Shown here one piece after another: positions 1 to 6,133 of a DNA stretch of 32,437 nt. The stretch is from a virus, in the IMG/VR virus record IMGVR_UViG_3300027985_001168, positions 1-32,437 of that record, one strand, 5' to 3'. The notes beneath the pieces are model-generated. The model ran no database searches, was not told the origin of the DNA, and was given only the letters and a program-made list of their open reading frames with translations. The position numbers were made by a program, and so were the translations under genes. Each line of letters starts with the position of its first letter. The first letter of the stretch is position 1.

Positions 1-142
1 TATCGCTATCCGGAAGGGTAAAAGGTATAGAGTAAGAGCCTTCGGTGCTGTCGTTATCGAGCAGACCTGGAGAGAATTTAAGCGTTATTCCTTTAAGTGT
101 ACCAAGGTCTAGCTCCTGGCTATTGGCGATTATTTTGAGCAT
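1..142 (-). CDS. Phage tail structural protein, N-terminal 47 residues (partial)
   Basis: The gene starts with ATG at 142 and runs off the left edge of the window. The visible residues open MLKIIANSQELDLG and continue with a stretch ending SIPFTLPDSD. Bacteroidota siphophage proteins encoded just after the tape measure gene often begin this way, with a short beta-rich domain that carries an 'S-x-PF-x-LP' turn. That resemblance is from memory and no alignment was possible. The position, downstream of the tape measure protein on the same strand, fits a distal tail or baseplate role. Its upstream gap (143-360) is filled with 7-bp repeats, and a terminator at 352-390 separates it from the regulatory island. 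It therefore needs its own promoter or read-through from upstream. Confidence 0.6.
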   Translation of the reverse strand, partial: MLKIIANSQELDLGTLKGITLKFSPGLLDNDSTEGSYSIPFTLPDSD

Positions 143-150
143 GCTTTTGT

Positions 151-234
151 AATTAGAAATTGGAACTTAGAACTTAGAACTTAGAAATTGGAACTTTCTT
201 CGCTAATTTCTAAGTTCTAATACACTAATTTCTA
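151..234. repeat. Heptamer repeat array (GAAATTR/GAACTTR) forming an inverted pair
   Basis: The left half reads as head-to-tail 7-bp units GAAATTG, GAACTTA, GAACTTA, GAACTTA, GAAATTG. The right half carries the reverse units CTAATTTC and TAAGTTC, so the two halves can pair: a 16-bp arm TTAGAACTTAGAAATT matches AATTTCTAAGTTCTAA. This is one member of a family seen in at least nine gaps of this window. Confidence 0.8.
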
Positions 235-280
235 TTTACAAAGGTTGGGTGAAATGCGGAGGAATTAAAGGACAATATTT

Positions 281-352
281 GAAATTAGAACTTGGAAATT
301 AGAACCTGGAAATTTCTTCACTAATTTCTAAGTTCTAATAAACTAAGTTCTA
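281..352. repeat. Heptamer repeat array, second inverted copy
   Basis: Units GAAATTA, GAACTTG, GAAATTA, GAACCTG are followed by the reverse units TAATTTC and TAAGTTC, the same hairpin layout as at 151-234. The two copies differ at several bases, so they are not a recent exact duplication. No gene is visible in 143-447 other than these arrays, the terminator and the start of the cassette array. Confidence 0.75.
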
Positions 353-390
353 AAAAAAAAGGCGCTGGTTAAAATTTAGCGCCTTTTTTT
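352..390 (-). terminator. Rho-independent terminator closing the regulatory island and cassette array 1
   Basis: The stem GGCGCT (361-366) pairs with AGCGCC (378-383) around an 11-nt loop. On the minus strand the stem is followed by a run of nine T. A T-run also follows on the plus strand, so the hairpin is potentially bidirectional. It ends transcription of the antirepressor and cassette genes before the tail gene at 142. Confidence 0.85.
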
Positions 391-434
391 AAATTAATAT
401 GATTTAATGCAATATTTATTCCGACTATCGGAAC

Positions 435-740
435 GTTGGCGGTAATGCTAAGAAACATACTGCCGTTTTATTTGAAATCGGAGTTCAAACCCGAAAAAAC
501 ATAGCCTATATTGATACATTTCTGGGCTATGCCACCATTTTGCAATACCAAACAAACACCAGTCATCAGGTGGATATTTATGATTCCATCTGCAATAACC
601 ATATACTTTCTCAATAGAATGTTTATATTTTGTCCTCATAATAAAGCACATACCGCCAACAATATGTATAAACAAGCGGGCGGAAACATCTTACTTATAC
701 TGCGGGTTCATAGCATTGCCCGCCTGCTCATACATTTAAC
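435..740 (+). mobile_element. attC-like gene cassette A1 (array 1)
   Basis: The unit begins at GTTGGCGGTA (435-444), includes a small minus-strand ORF, and closes with TACCGCCAAC (651-660) plus a long palindrome up to the next GTT at 741. The first 10 nt are the exact reverse complement of 651-660 and the eleventh base differs. The strand given is that of the inferred recombination order, in which each palindrome belongs to the gene on its left. The left junction abuts a short hairpin, TTCCGA-TAG-TCGGAA, at 421-433, which probably belongs to the receiving phage DNA. Confidence 0.7.
448..639 (-). CDS. Small unknown protein of cassette A1
   Basis: This 63-aa protein, starting MRTKYKHSIEKVYGYCRW, is rich in Trp, Tyr, Cys and His. 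It contains WHSPEMYQYRLCFFGFEL, a composition that looks selected rather than random and resembles small phage or cassette proteins of unknown function. I choose the ATG at 639. The ATG at 651 overlaps the 10-nt cassette signature, and the longest frame (from 675) starts inside the attC palindrome. The stop codon lies 13 nt from the crossover GTT at 435. No membrane segment or known domain was recognised. It could be an anti-host or superinfection factor, which is pure inference from its cassette location. Confidence 0.55.
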   Translation of the reverse strand: MRTKYKHSIEKVYGYCRWNHKYPPDDWCLFGIAKWWHSPEMYQYRLCFFGFELRFQIKRQYVS

Positions 741-747
741 GTTATAA
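651..747 (+). repeat. attC-like palindromic recombination site of cassette A1
   Basis: The opening box TACCGCCAAC is followed by the arm 664-681, which pairs imperfectly with 718-735 (ATGTATAAACAAGCGGGC against GCCCGCCTGCTCATACAT). The loop is about 36 nt, and the closing box GTTATAA (741-747) follows TTAAC. The AACAAT...TTAACGTTA frame resembles integron attC ends. Confidence 0.7.
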
Positions 748-1125
748 GCAATAAAAATTACGATTGCGTTAATTCAGTATAGCCTGTTAATTCGCCAATT
801 TTTTCAGCAATTTCCCAAGCTGTTGCAAATCTCTCTTTTTTAAGAGCGCGGATAAATAATCGGTAATCGTCAAAAGTTTTTAATTGCTTATATTTTTGCA
901 AATCATTATTTTCAAGCATATTGAAAATTTCAGAATTTTGCGCTTTTGCCAGTTTTATAATAGATTGTTCCATATATTTTGATAATTAATTAAAGATTAA
1001 ATGCTTATAACATACAACATGCGTCAACCTGCCGTTTGGTGCAAGTAAGATGTTAAGCAGTAAATAAATAACTTTGTTTTTCAATACAACTTTGCGCTCC
1101 GGCAGGCTGCGCATGGTTGCTTTTC
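741..1125 (+). mobile_element. attC-like gene cassette A2 (array 1)
   Basis: The unit begins GTTATAAGCA (741-750) and carries one minus-strand ORF. It closes with TGCTTATAAC (1002-1011) plus a palindrome ending at the GTT at 1126. Complementarity is again exactly 10 nt. The right junction is remarkable: GTT at 1126 overlaps the TAA stop codon of the antirepressor gene, so the array was inserted immediately after that codon without damaging it. Confidence 0.7.
758..973 (-). CDS. Small unknown protein of cassette A2
   Basis: A 71-aa, mostly helical, charged protein starting MEQSIIKLAKAQNSEIF. It contains an aromatic-charged stretch (FDDYRLFIRALKKERFATAW) followed by EIAEKIGELTGYTEL. No domain was recognised. 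The ATG at 973 lies 38 nt inside the cassette from the opening box of its palindrome, so translation is entirely cassette-encoded. The stop is 17 nt from the crossover at 741. It is the sole ORF of its unit, as expected for an integron-type cassette. The function is unknown. Confidence 0.6.
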   Translation of the reverse strand: MEQSIIKLAKAQNSEIFNMLENNDLQKYKQLKTFDDYRLFIRALKKERFATAWEIAEKIGELTGYTELTQS

Positions 1126-1132
1126 GTTATTC
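1002..1132 (+). repeat. attC-like palindromic recombination site of cassette A2
   Basis: The arms 1015-1034 (CAACATGCGTCAACCTGCCG) and 1099-1120 pair imperfectly, with extra unpaired bases on the right arm. The loop of about 64 nt is AT-rich. The closing box GTTATTC at 1126-1132 contains the antirepressor stop codon in reverse. Confidence 0.7.
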
Positions 1133-1672
1133 ATTAAAATCAAACGGTATTTTAAACTGTCTGTCGTTCATTTTCCAATCGTCGAAAGATTGATGGCGGA
1201 CGATGTCTACTATTTTTGACTGCTCGTATAGCTTGTCTTTGGCCTCCTTAAAATTGAGCTTGATGGTTTTGAGTTTGTCCAGCTCTGCATTTAGCCGGTC
1301 CTGTTTTTCGTCCAGAAAACGGCTTTGGTCTGAAAAATAGCTGAATAAAATGTCATAGCATTCTTTTCTATACCTAAGCACCTTTTCCTTCGCGTCAGGA
1401 GCTACATTTTTAGGATTGATGGTAAATAACCAACCAAAAACATATCTGAATGGAATGGTTAGCATATCATACTGTTTACCGTCAGAACCAGTTGCGGTGC
1501 TTAGCACCGTAACTGGACCTATAATTTCATCCTCAATTATTTTTTTTCGTTGACTATCGACATCAATTCCAAGTGCCTCACAAATGGGTTTAATTGGAAC
1601 TCTTTTATCACCATTCTCAATTAATTGAATCTGCACATTGTTTACCAGTGCAATTGTACGTGTGGTTTCCAT
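1127..1672 (-). CDS. Phage antirepressor, P22_AR_N-type
   Basis: This 181-aa protein has the N-terminal antirepressor domain: RVPIKPICEALGIDVD (residues ~24-39), then a P-V-T-V-L-S-T stretch, a GSDGKQYDM loop, and PFRYVFGWLFTINPKNV (~74-90), followed by RYRKECYDILFSYF. These are the hallmarks of the P22 Ant / BRO-N-like family, whose members bind and inactivate phage repressors. The C-terminal third (from ~115) is a charged coiled coil in place of the KilA-C or ORF11-type domain of longer antirepressors. It lies 2 nt downstream of the 87-aa gene and shares a leader with it. It probably antagonises the XRE regulator at 2106-2405 or the one at the right edge. Confidence 0.85.
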   Translation of the reverse strand: METTRTIALVNNVQIQLIENGDKRVPIKPICEALGIDVDSQRKKIIEDEIIGPVTVLSTATGSDGKQYDMLTIPFRYVFGWLFTINPKNVAPDAKEKVLRYRKECYDILFSYFSDQSRFLDEKQDRLNAELDKLKTIKLNFKEAKDKLYEQSKIVDIVRHQSFDDWKMNDRQFKIPFDFNE

Positions 1673-1674
1673 AA

Positions 1675-1938
1675 TTACGCCCTCCCGATATTTTTAATTG
1701 AATACAGTTTTTCGAAAAAATTCACTATTGATTTGTAAGTGAACATTAATTCTGCCCGTTGTTCGTGGTCGAGCATGTACGATGGATTTCCGAATGACAT
1801 TTCAAGAAAATCCCACATTCTTTCTTTTAGTGAGTCTAATTCTTCGCGGTCTTTAAACTCTGCAATGATTTTGTTTAATTGCCATGTGGCATCGCCGGTG
1901 GCGTTTTGAGCGTTTTGCTCTTGTTGTTGATTTTTCAT
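1675..1938 (-). CDS. Small acidic helical protein co-transcribed with antirepressor
   Basis: An 87-aa protein from the ATG at 1938, starting MKNQQQEQNAQNATGDATW. It has an Asn/Gln-rich head and then a helical, charged body ending FFEKLYSIKNIGRA. I reject the longer reading frame from 1971 because it runs back through a T-tract and a terminator-like hairpin. The start context CTCACAAAATGAAAAA is nearly identical to that of the 27-aa leader ORF at 2057, so the two probably arose by duplication or share a control element. No domain was recognised. The next gene, the antirepressor, starts 2 nt after its stop, so the two form a translationally close pair. Confidence 0.65.
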   Translation of the reverse strand: MKNQQQEQNAQNATGDATWQLNKIIAEFKDREELDSLKERMWDFLEMSFGNPSYMLDHEQRAELMFTYKSIVNFFEKLYSIKNIGRA

Positions 1939-1951
1939 TTTGTGAGTATTT

Positions 1952-2040
1952 TGAGTAAAAAAATAAGGCACTGTTACAGGTGCTCATCGTTCTCACAAAC
2001 GCTGTGTCCTTTCGGAATATCACCACCAAACAGTGCCGTT
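1952..2040 (-). promoter_or_regulatory. Terminator-like hairpin (attenuator candidate) ahead of the antirepressor pair
   Basis: AACAGTGCC (2029-2037) and GGCACTGTT (1967-1975) form a 9-bp stem. On the minus strand this stem is followed by TTATTTTTTT, the layout of an intrinsic terminator. The 53-nt interior contains a small TCC-GAAA-GGA hairpin with a GNRA loop. The hairpin overlaps a 27-aa ORF, which suggests attenuation of the downstream antirepressor operon. Confidence 0.5.
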
Positions 2041-2057
2041 AATTTAATATTTTTCAT
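1974..2057 (-). CDS. 27-aa leader peptide candidate
   Basis: The ATG at 2057 opens MKNIKLTALFGGDIPKGHSV, followed by CENDEHL and a TAA inside the 3' arm of the hairpin at 1967-2037. Its start context (CTCACAATAATGAAAAA) closely matches that of the next gene at 1938. Translation of this ORF would unwind the 9-bp stem, so ribosome occupancy could control read-through into the antirepressor. No codon run typical of amino-acid attenuation is present. It may instead be a small functional peptide, or a remnant. Confidence 0.4.
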   Translation of the reverse strand: MKNIKLTALFGGDIPKGHSVCENDEHL

Positions 2058-2105
2058 TATTGTGAGATTTTAGAGACTACAAAGATATGGAAAATGTGTG
2101 AATTA

Positions 2106-2405
2106 TTAGTTATTTTTTAACTTATCGTGCCGTCGGCCAAGTTCTGTCATGGCACGCTCGAAGGCTAAATTTAGATCGCTGGTGCCGTCCTTATCTTCAA
2201 AATAGAAGTTAACGCCAATTGCCTGGGCAATTGACAGGAAAATGCGCAGGCTTGGGCAGGTTCCCAGCGAAAAAAAACGACTAATATTTTCCTGCTTTAG
2301 CCCTGTCTTTTCGGCGATATCGTTTTGCGATATTTTTTTTTCGGCGGCTATTTCCTTAAGAAGTAGCACCAGCGATTGCCAGTACTTTTTGTTTTGATTA
2401 TCCAT
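2106..2405 (-). CDS. XRE-family helix-turn-helix regulator
   Basis: A 99-aa, single-domain DNA-binding protein. The helix-turn-helix covers about residues 16-60: LLKEIAAEKKISQNDIAEKT, then GLKQENISRFF and SLRIFLSIAQAIGVNFYF. This is the five-helix XRE/Cro fold with a recognition helix at LKQENIS. The length and the charged C-terminal tail (RRHDKLKNN) suit a small Cro-like regulator or an antitoxin-like repressor rather than a self-cleaving CI. It is the third gene of an operon (2887, 2577, 2405) whose promoter overlaps two near-identical inverted operators at 2919-2934 and 2961-2976. Autorepression is the simplest reading. Confidence 0.85.
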   Translation of the reverse strand: MDNQNKKYWQSLVLLLKEIAAEKKISQNDIAEKTGLKQENISRFFSLGTCPSLRIFLSIAQAIGVNFYFEDKDGTSDLNLAFERAMTELGRRHDKLKNN

Positions 2406-2406
2406 T

Positions 2407-2577
2407 TTATTTATTTAAAAATTTCCTTACTGATTTTTCTGTATGCTTCATTTTATCTGGAATATTCGAATATGTTACGTGATTATGCTCTCCATTTCTA
2501 TCATAATCTACTGTTAAGTATTGTTTACCGAAATTGGAAAAGAATCTGAATGTTAAATTTTTTATATATGCTTTCAT
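2407..2577 (-). CDS. Small basic protein upstream of XRE regulator
   Basis: This 56-aa ORF (start MKAYIKNLTFRFFSNFGKQY, end KSVRKFLNK) occupies the whole gap between its neighbours: 1 nt to the next start at 2405 and 10 nt after the previous stop. It has a Lys-rich composition and a HVTYSNIPDKM stretch. The exact fit into the operon argues that it is real. It could be the toxin-like partner of the XRE protein, since the layout of a small basic protein followed by an XRE protein recalls HigBA. No RelE/HigB signature is clear, so this stays open. Confidence 0.55.
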   Translation of the reverse strand: MKAYIKNLTFRFFSNFGKQYLTVDYDRNGEHNHVTYSNIPDKMKHTEKSVRKFLNK

Positions 2578-2587
2578 AATATTAGGT

Positions 2588-2887
2588 TTAATATGATTTA
2601 CAATTCAATGCATCTAATCTTCTTTCTTCTGCAAAATCTTCGTCACTCATTGTTGAATATTTACTTTTTGCATATTCTTCTTTGCTCATGAAGTTAGCAG
2701 CGTTTAATTTCTTAGTTTTAGGGCTTGATTTTTTTGAACCGAATATTTCATTTTCTTCAACTTCTATAATTTCCACATTACAAGATTGAGTACATTTAAC
2801 CTGACCTTTTTCATTCAAATAATATACGAAAGAACCTCTTATTTCTTTAACCGCTAATTTTTTGTTTTCTAATGTTATTGCTTTCAT
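2588..2887 (-). CDS. Unknown small protein, first gene of regulator operon
   Basis: A 99-aa protein starting MKAITLENKKLAVKEIRGSF. The N-terminal 50 residues look like a small beta domain with two cysteines (VKCTQSCNVEI). A Lys/Ser linker (GSKKSSPKTKK) follows, then an acidic helical tail (MSKEEYAKSKYSTMSDEDFA). It is the promoter-proximal gene, directly behind two operator repeats. No family was recognised. Its position suggests an early or lysogenic regulatory accessory protein. Confidence 0.6.
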   Translation of the reverse strand: MKAITLENKKLAVKEIRGSFVYYLNEKGQVKCTQSCNVEIIEVEENEIFGSKKSSPKTKKLNAANFMSKEEYAKSKYSTMSDEDFAEERRLDALNCKSY

Positions 2888-2910
2888 CGTTTGCGTTTTT
2901 AATTATGATG

Positions 2911-2941
2911 TAAAGATATATCATTTTTGATATACAACAAA
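2911..2941 (-). promoter_or_regulatory. Bacteroidota-type promoter for the regulator operon
   Basis: On the minus strand a TTTG at 2941-2938 is followed, after 19 nt, by TATCTTTA (2918-2911). This is one mismatch from the Bacteroidota -7 consensus TAnnTTTG and shows the usual spacing to the -33 TTTG box. The ATG at 2887 lies about 24 nt downstream. Operator 1 sits exactly between the two boxes. Confidence 0.55.
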
Positions 2942-2976
2942 ACATTTTAACAATTATTTTATCATATTTGATATAT
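2919..2976. promoter_or_regulatory. Two operator-like sites, 42 bp apart
   Basis: TATCATTTTTGATATA (2919-2934) and TATCATATTTGATATA (2961-2976) differ at one base and each is an inverted repeat (TATCA...TGATA). The 42-bp spacing is four helical turns, which places both on one DNA face and fits cooperative binding of an XRE dimer pair. The first overlaps the promoter spacer. Confidence 0.65.
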
Positions 2977-2995
2977 TTATAATGATTCTAAATAA

Positions 2996-3032
2996 TAAAA
3001 AAGGTAGATAAAATTCGTGAATTTTATCTACC
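2996..3032 (-). terminator. Strong terminator after the tape measure gene
   Basis: A perfect 14-bp stem (3003-3016 with 3019-3032) with a 2-nt loop is followed on the minus strand by TTTTTTATTATTT. It closes the long morphogenesis operon and isolates the regulatory island to its left. Confidence 0.85.
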
Positions 3033-3039
3033 TGCGCGC

Positions 3040-3070
3040 ACTAATTTCTAATTTCTTATACACTAATTTC
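3040..3070. repeat. Heptamer repeat array (reverse units)
   Basis: Units TAATTTC repeat with a break (CTTATACA) between terminator and REP-like element. It belongs to the same family as 151-234. Confidence 0.6.
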
Positions 3071-3092
3071 ATCGTTGGTATCGAGTCGGCAG

Positions 3093-3118
3093 TGTGGCTT
3101 CGACTACGCTCAGCCACC
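3093..3118. repeat. REP-like palindrome
   Basis: GTGGCT (3093-3098) and AGCCAC (3112-3117) enclose TCGACTACGC. The core 'GGCTGAGCGTAGTCGAAGCC' is GC-rich within AT-rich DNA. It matches, from memory, a very common intergenic REP-type palindrome of Bacteroidota genomes. The spot is directly downstream of the tape measure stop codon. Confidence 0.5.
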
Positions 3119-3126
3119 GCATAGAA

Positions 3127-6069
3127 TTAAAGCCTCACCTTCGCCTCCAACGTACTCAAATCGCTCTCGGCATCCCTTATTTTCTGAATTTCGACATATA
3201 CTTCGAGGCTGCTTTGCCAGGTGGCAATGTCCTGCCGAAAGGCAATGAACTCATTGAGCAGGGCCATGCTGAGGTCTAAGGTTTGGGTTGAGGTTGAGGT
3301 AGAGGTTGAGGTAGAGGGGGTGGTGCCGAATGTGCCTCCTTCGGCAAAGCCACGGATATTTTCAAGAGCGCTGTTTACGCGCGCGTAGTTGAAATATTGC
3401 GGGCTTCGATTGCTCTGGTAGGCATCTATTGCACTCACGGCGCGTTGAATTGCCGGTACCTGTAAGGAACGGTTACTGACAACGAACTCGCGCTTGCCAT
3501 ATTCACCAACTAATACGGTTGGCTTATCTACATAGCCGCGCTGGTTTGGGCGGTAGCGTGCGCGGAATTGTTTTCCATCCTGGGCACGGGTGACTGGTAT
3601 TTCGCCACCATCCTCAAAACCTGAAACGATACCTTTTACCAATCCAAAGGAGGCCTCAATTAATCCGGCAAGTATAGCGGCTTTTGCCAAACCAGCGGCT
3701 CCGAAGGTGGCAATAGAATCGGCACTGGCCAGCGATGCGGCTGTTGCCTCGGCTACTTTCATCTGTACAAAGCGCTTAAGCATATCTAAAGACATGATAA
3801 GGAAATTTTTCATTGCCTCCTTTGCTGTCAAATTACCATCGGCAAAAGCCTGGGCAAAGATATCGCCAGCCTGAACGGCAAAATCGGTATATACTTTAAC
3901 CTTATCCTCCATGGCCTTTTTTTCATCCTTCTGGTATTTATCGCGGATGAATTTACGTGCTTTTTCCTGCTCTTCGGTAGTGAGTGTTTTAGCAAATTCG
4001 CTTGTTTCAAAGGCTTTTAATTCGGCATTCATTATTTCTTCCTCGGTTAACAGACCATATTGCTGTTTGAGGTCGAAAATTTGCTGCTCTGTAGTGGCCG
4101 TATTTTCAATTAAAAGGTTATTTATTTCCTCATTTTTAAGGCGTTTTAGCTCATTTATTTCTGTTTCTTTATCGCCCATTTCCACAAGTTTCTGTATTTG
4201 TGCCTCGTATTGAGCGTTTATTTTATCAATTTGCCCCTGTAGAGGGCTCATGCTATCGAGCTCGGCTTGTTTTGCCGCAATAAAATCGAGAATACCCTGG
4301 TAAGATTTTATTTGCTCATCGGCATACTTTTTATCAATAGCCTCTAACTTTTGTTTGTGCAGGGCCTCAAGCGTTTCAATGGCCTCGTTTTTAATTGTTT
4401 CCGATGCCTTTGATGCTTCAATTTTATCGCTTTCCTTTTTTGCCCATTGCTCTACCTCGGCATAGGCGCGTGCCTTATCGTCTTCAATGCGCTGAATGTT
4501 TGAGCTGGTGATGAAATCGAGTAAATCTTTATTTGCTTTCAGAATTTCTTCTAGTGCTTTTTTACGCTCAGCAGCTGATTTTTTTTCAGCTTCCGTAAGT
4601 TCTTTTACTACTTCTTTTTGCCCTCTGAATTTTTTAACCAATTCATCAGATATCTGGCCGGTTTCTTTCATTTTCTTACCGGCTGAATCAGGATATCTGA
4701 AGCCAAGAAACTCAACTACCTTATCTTTTAAGTCGCCAATTTTCTGAATGGCAAACCAAACGCCATTAATGGCACCGGCCAGTGCATCCTTAAATCCACC
4801 CCAAACACGGGAGAAAACGCTTTCGGAACCATCTACGGAACCGATAAGATTATTCCAGGCTTTGGAAAGATTGAGGGTGCCCTCCTCATTGCTCGACATT
4901 GTTTTTTTAACGTCGTCGAGGTTTAGTTTCATATCGCCAAGCATTTCAAGATACTTGCGACCGGCTTCCTCTCCATCGCCACCAAATACATCGGCAATAA
5001 TAGTTTGTGCCTGTTGTGCGGTAAGGTTGCTTTCTTTGAGTGCCTTACTTACTAATTGCACCGCTTCGGCAGAATTTCCAGCCGCAATTTTTTGCTGAAT
5101 TTGAAGCCTAATGCTTTCGTCAAGTGGTTGCAACGCGTCCTGTACAGCCTTTGTGTTTTCGCGCAGACGTTGTGCTGCTTCGGCAAAGGCCTGTATTCCT
5201 TTATCGGAATAGGCACCGGAAGTAATTGACTGGTTAACGATGGCAAAATATTCTTCGGCACTTACACCGGCATCGGCCATGCGTGCGGATGTTTCTTTAA
5301 TAATGGAATTAAATTCACCTGTTTTATTTGAGCCTTTGGCAAAACCTTCCTCCATTAAATCGAGTATTTTACCCAATGGCTCTCCAAACTTAAGCGTGGC
5401 TATGGTTGCAGATTCCGTATTCTCCTTATAATCAACATTGAATGTTTCAGATAGTGCATTTATTTGCGCCGAATAAAGCCTCAACTCATCAGCTCCAAGC
5501 GTAAATGAGGAATTTAAATCTTTCTGAATATCACGTAATTCATTTGAAGTTTCGATATATTTATCTACTCCTTTTGTTGCCAGGCCAATTGCCGATCCAA
5601 CTCCTGCAAAACCAATCGCTTGACCGGCAATGTCTTTTAGATTAAATGAGAATCCTTTGGCCGATTCTCCCGCGCCTTTCATCTCTTTTTTTACGCCTGT
5701 AATGGCCGATTCCAGTTTTTTAAGGTTGGCAGCATTGTTTTTAAACTCCGATGTGGATCGGTCGAGCTTTACGGTTTCGTTATAGAGTTGCTTATACGCC
5801 TTTTGCAATTCCTTAAGCGAGGCGCCCGAAAGGTTTTTAAGTACCGTTTGATAACTGACTGTCTGGTCTTTTACGCCTTTTATTTCTTTGTTAACGGCTG
5901 TCAACTGCGATTGTACGTCCTTAATTTTTTTATTATCGAGTAAATCCTGCTTTTTTAGGTCTACCAGTTGCTTTTTTAGCTCTACGGCCTGCTTTTCGAG
6001 CTTGTTTAATTCCTGAGATGCGTCGGCGCCATCTACTCGTACTTTTGCGGTTCCTACTACGTCTGCCAT
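3127..6069 (-). CDS. Phage tail tape measure protein
   Basis: A 980-aa protein that sets tail length and is threaded through the tail tube. The N-terminal 130 residues are coiled coil (repeated LKKQ, LKKLE heptads). A Gly/Ala-rich region around 145-165 (GQAIGFAGVGSAIGLA) is membrane-active-like. Long charged coiled coils follow at ~480-700, with a second hydrophobic Ala-rich segment at ~765-815. The C-terminus (FEDGGEIPVTRAQDG, VLVGEYGKREFVV) is the typical glycine-rich end of TP901-like tape measures. About 980 residues would give a tail near 0.15 um, that is, a siphovirus. Near residue 920-935 a Thr-Ser-Thr repeat is encoded by a hexanucleotide tract (3280-3325), a possible slippage site. 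Confidence 0.9.
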   Translation of the reverse strand: MADVVGTAKVRVDGADASQELNKLEKQAVELKKQLVDLKKQDLLDNKKIKDVQSQLTAVNKEIKGVKDQTVSYQTVLKNLSGASLKELQKAYKQLYNETVKLDRSTSEFKNNAANLKKLESAITGVKKEMKGAGESAKGFSFNLKDIAGQAIGFAGVGSAIGLATKGVDKYIETSNELRDIQKDLNSSFTLGADELRLYSAQINALSETFNVDYKENTESATIATLKFGEPLGKILDLMEEGFAKGSNKTGEFNSIIKETSARMADAGVSAEEYFAIVNQSITSGAYSDKGIQAFAEAAQRLRENTKAVQDALQPLDESIRLQIQQKIAAGNSAEAVQLVSKALKESNLTAQQAQTIIADVFGGDGEEAGRKYLEMLGDMKLNLDDVKKTMSSNEEGTLNLSKAWNNLIGSVDGSESVFSRVWGGFKDALAGAINGVWFAIQKIGDLKDKVVEFLGFRYPDSAGKKMKETGQISDELVKKFRGQKEVVKELTEAEKKSAAERKKALEEILKANKDLLDFITSSNIQRIEDDKARAYAEVEQWAKKESDKIEASKASETIKNEAIETLEALHKQKLEAIDKKYADEQIKSYQGILDFIAAKQAELDSMSPLQGQIDKINAQYEAQIQKLVEMGDKETEINELKRLKNEEINNLLIENTATTEQQIFDLKQQYGLLTEEEIMNAELKAFETSEFAKTLTTEEQEKARKFIRDKYQKDEKKAMEDKVKVYTDFAVQAGDIFAQAFADGNLTAKEAMKNFLIMSLDMLKRFVQMKVAEATAASLASADSIATFGAAGLAKAAILAGLIEASFGLVKGIVSGFEDGGEIPVTRAQDGKQFRARYRPNQRGYVDKPTVLVGEYGKREFVVSNRSLQVPAIQRAVSAIDAYQSNRSPQYFNYARVNSALENIRGFAEGGTFGTTPSTSTSTSTSTQTLDLSMALLNEFIAFRQDIATWQSSLEVYVEIQKIRDAESDLSTLEAKVRL

Positions 6070-6073
6070 GTTT

Positions 6074-6133
6074 TGGAAATTTGAAATTAGAAATTGGTGT
6101 ATTAGAAATTAGAAATTAGAAATTGGAAATTAG
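6074..6133. repeat. Heptamer repeat array between tail genes
   Basis: Plus-strand units GAAATTA/GAAATTG repeat about seven times with one interruption (GTGTATTA). They separate the stop of the 287-aa gene from the tape measure start and even run to the last codons of the upstream gene. Confidence 0.8.

Noticed and set aside
3094-5431. Several plus-strand frames inside the tape measure gene
   Set aside because: They are antisense shadows of a long, clearly coding coiled-coil gene.
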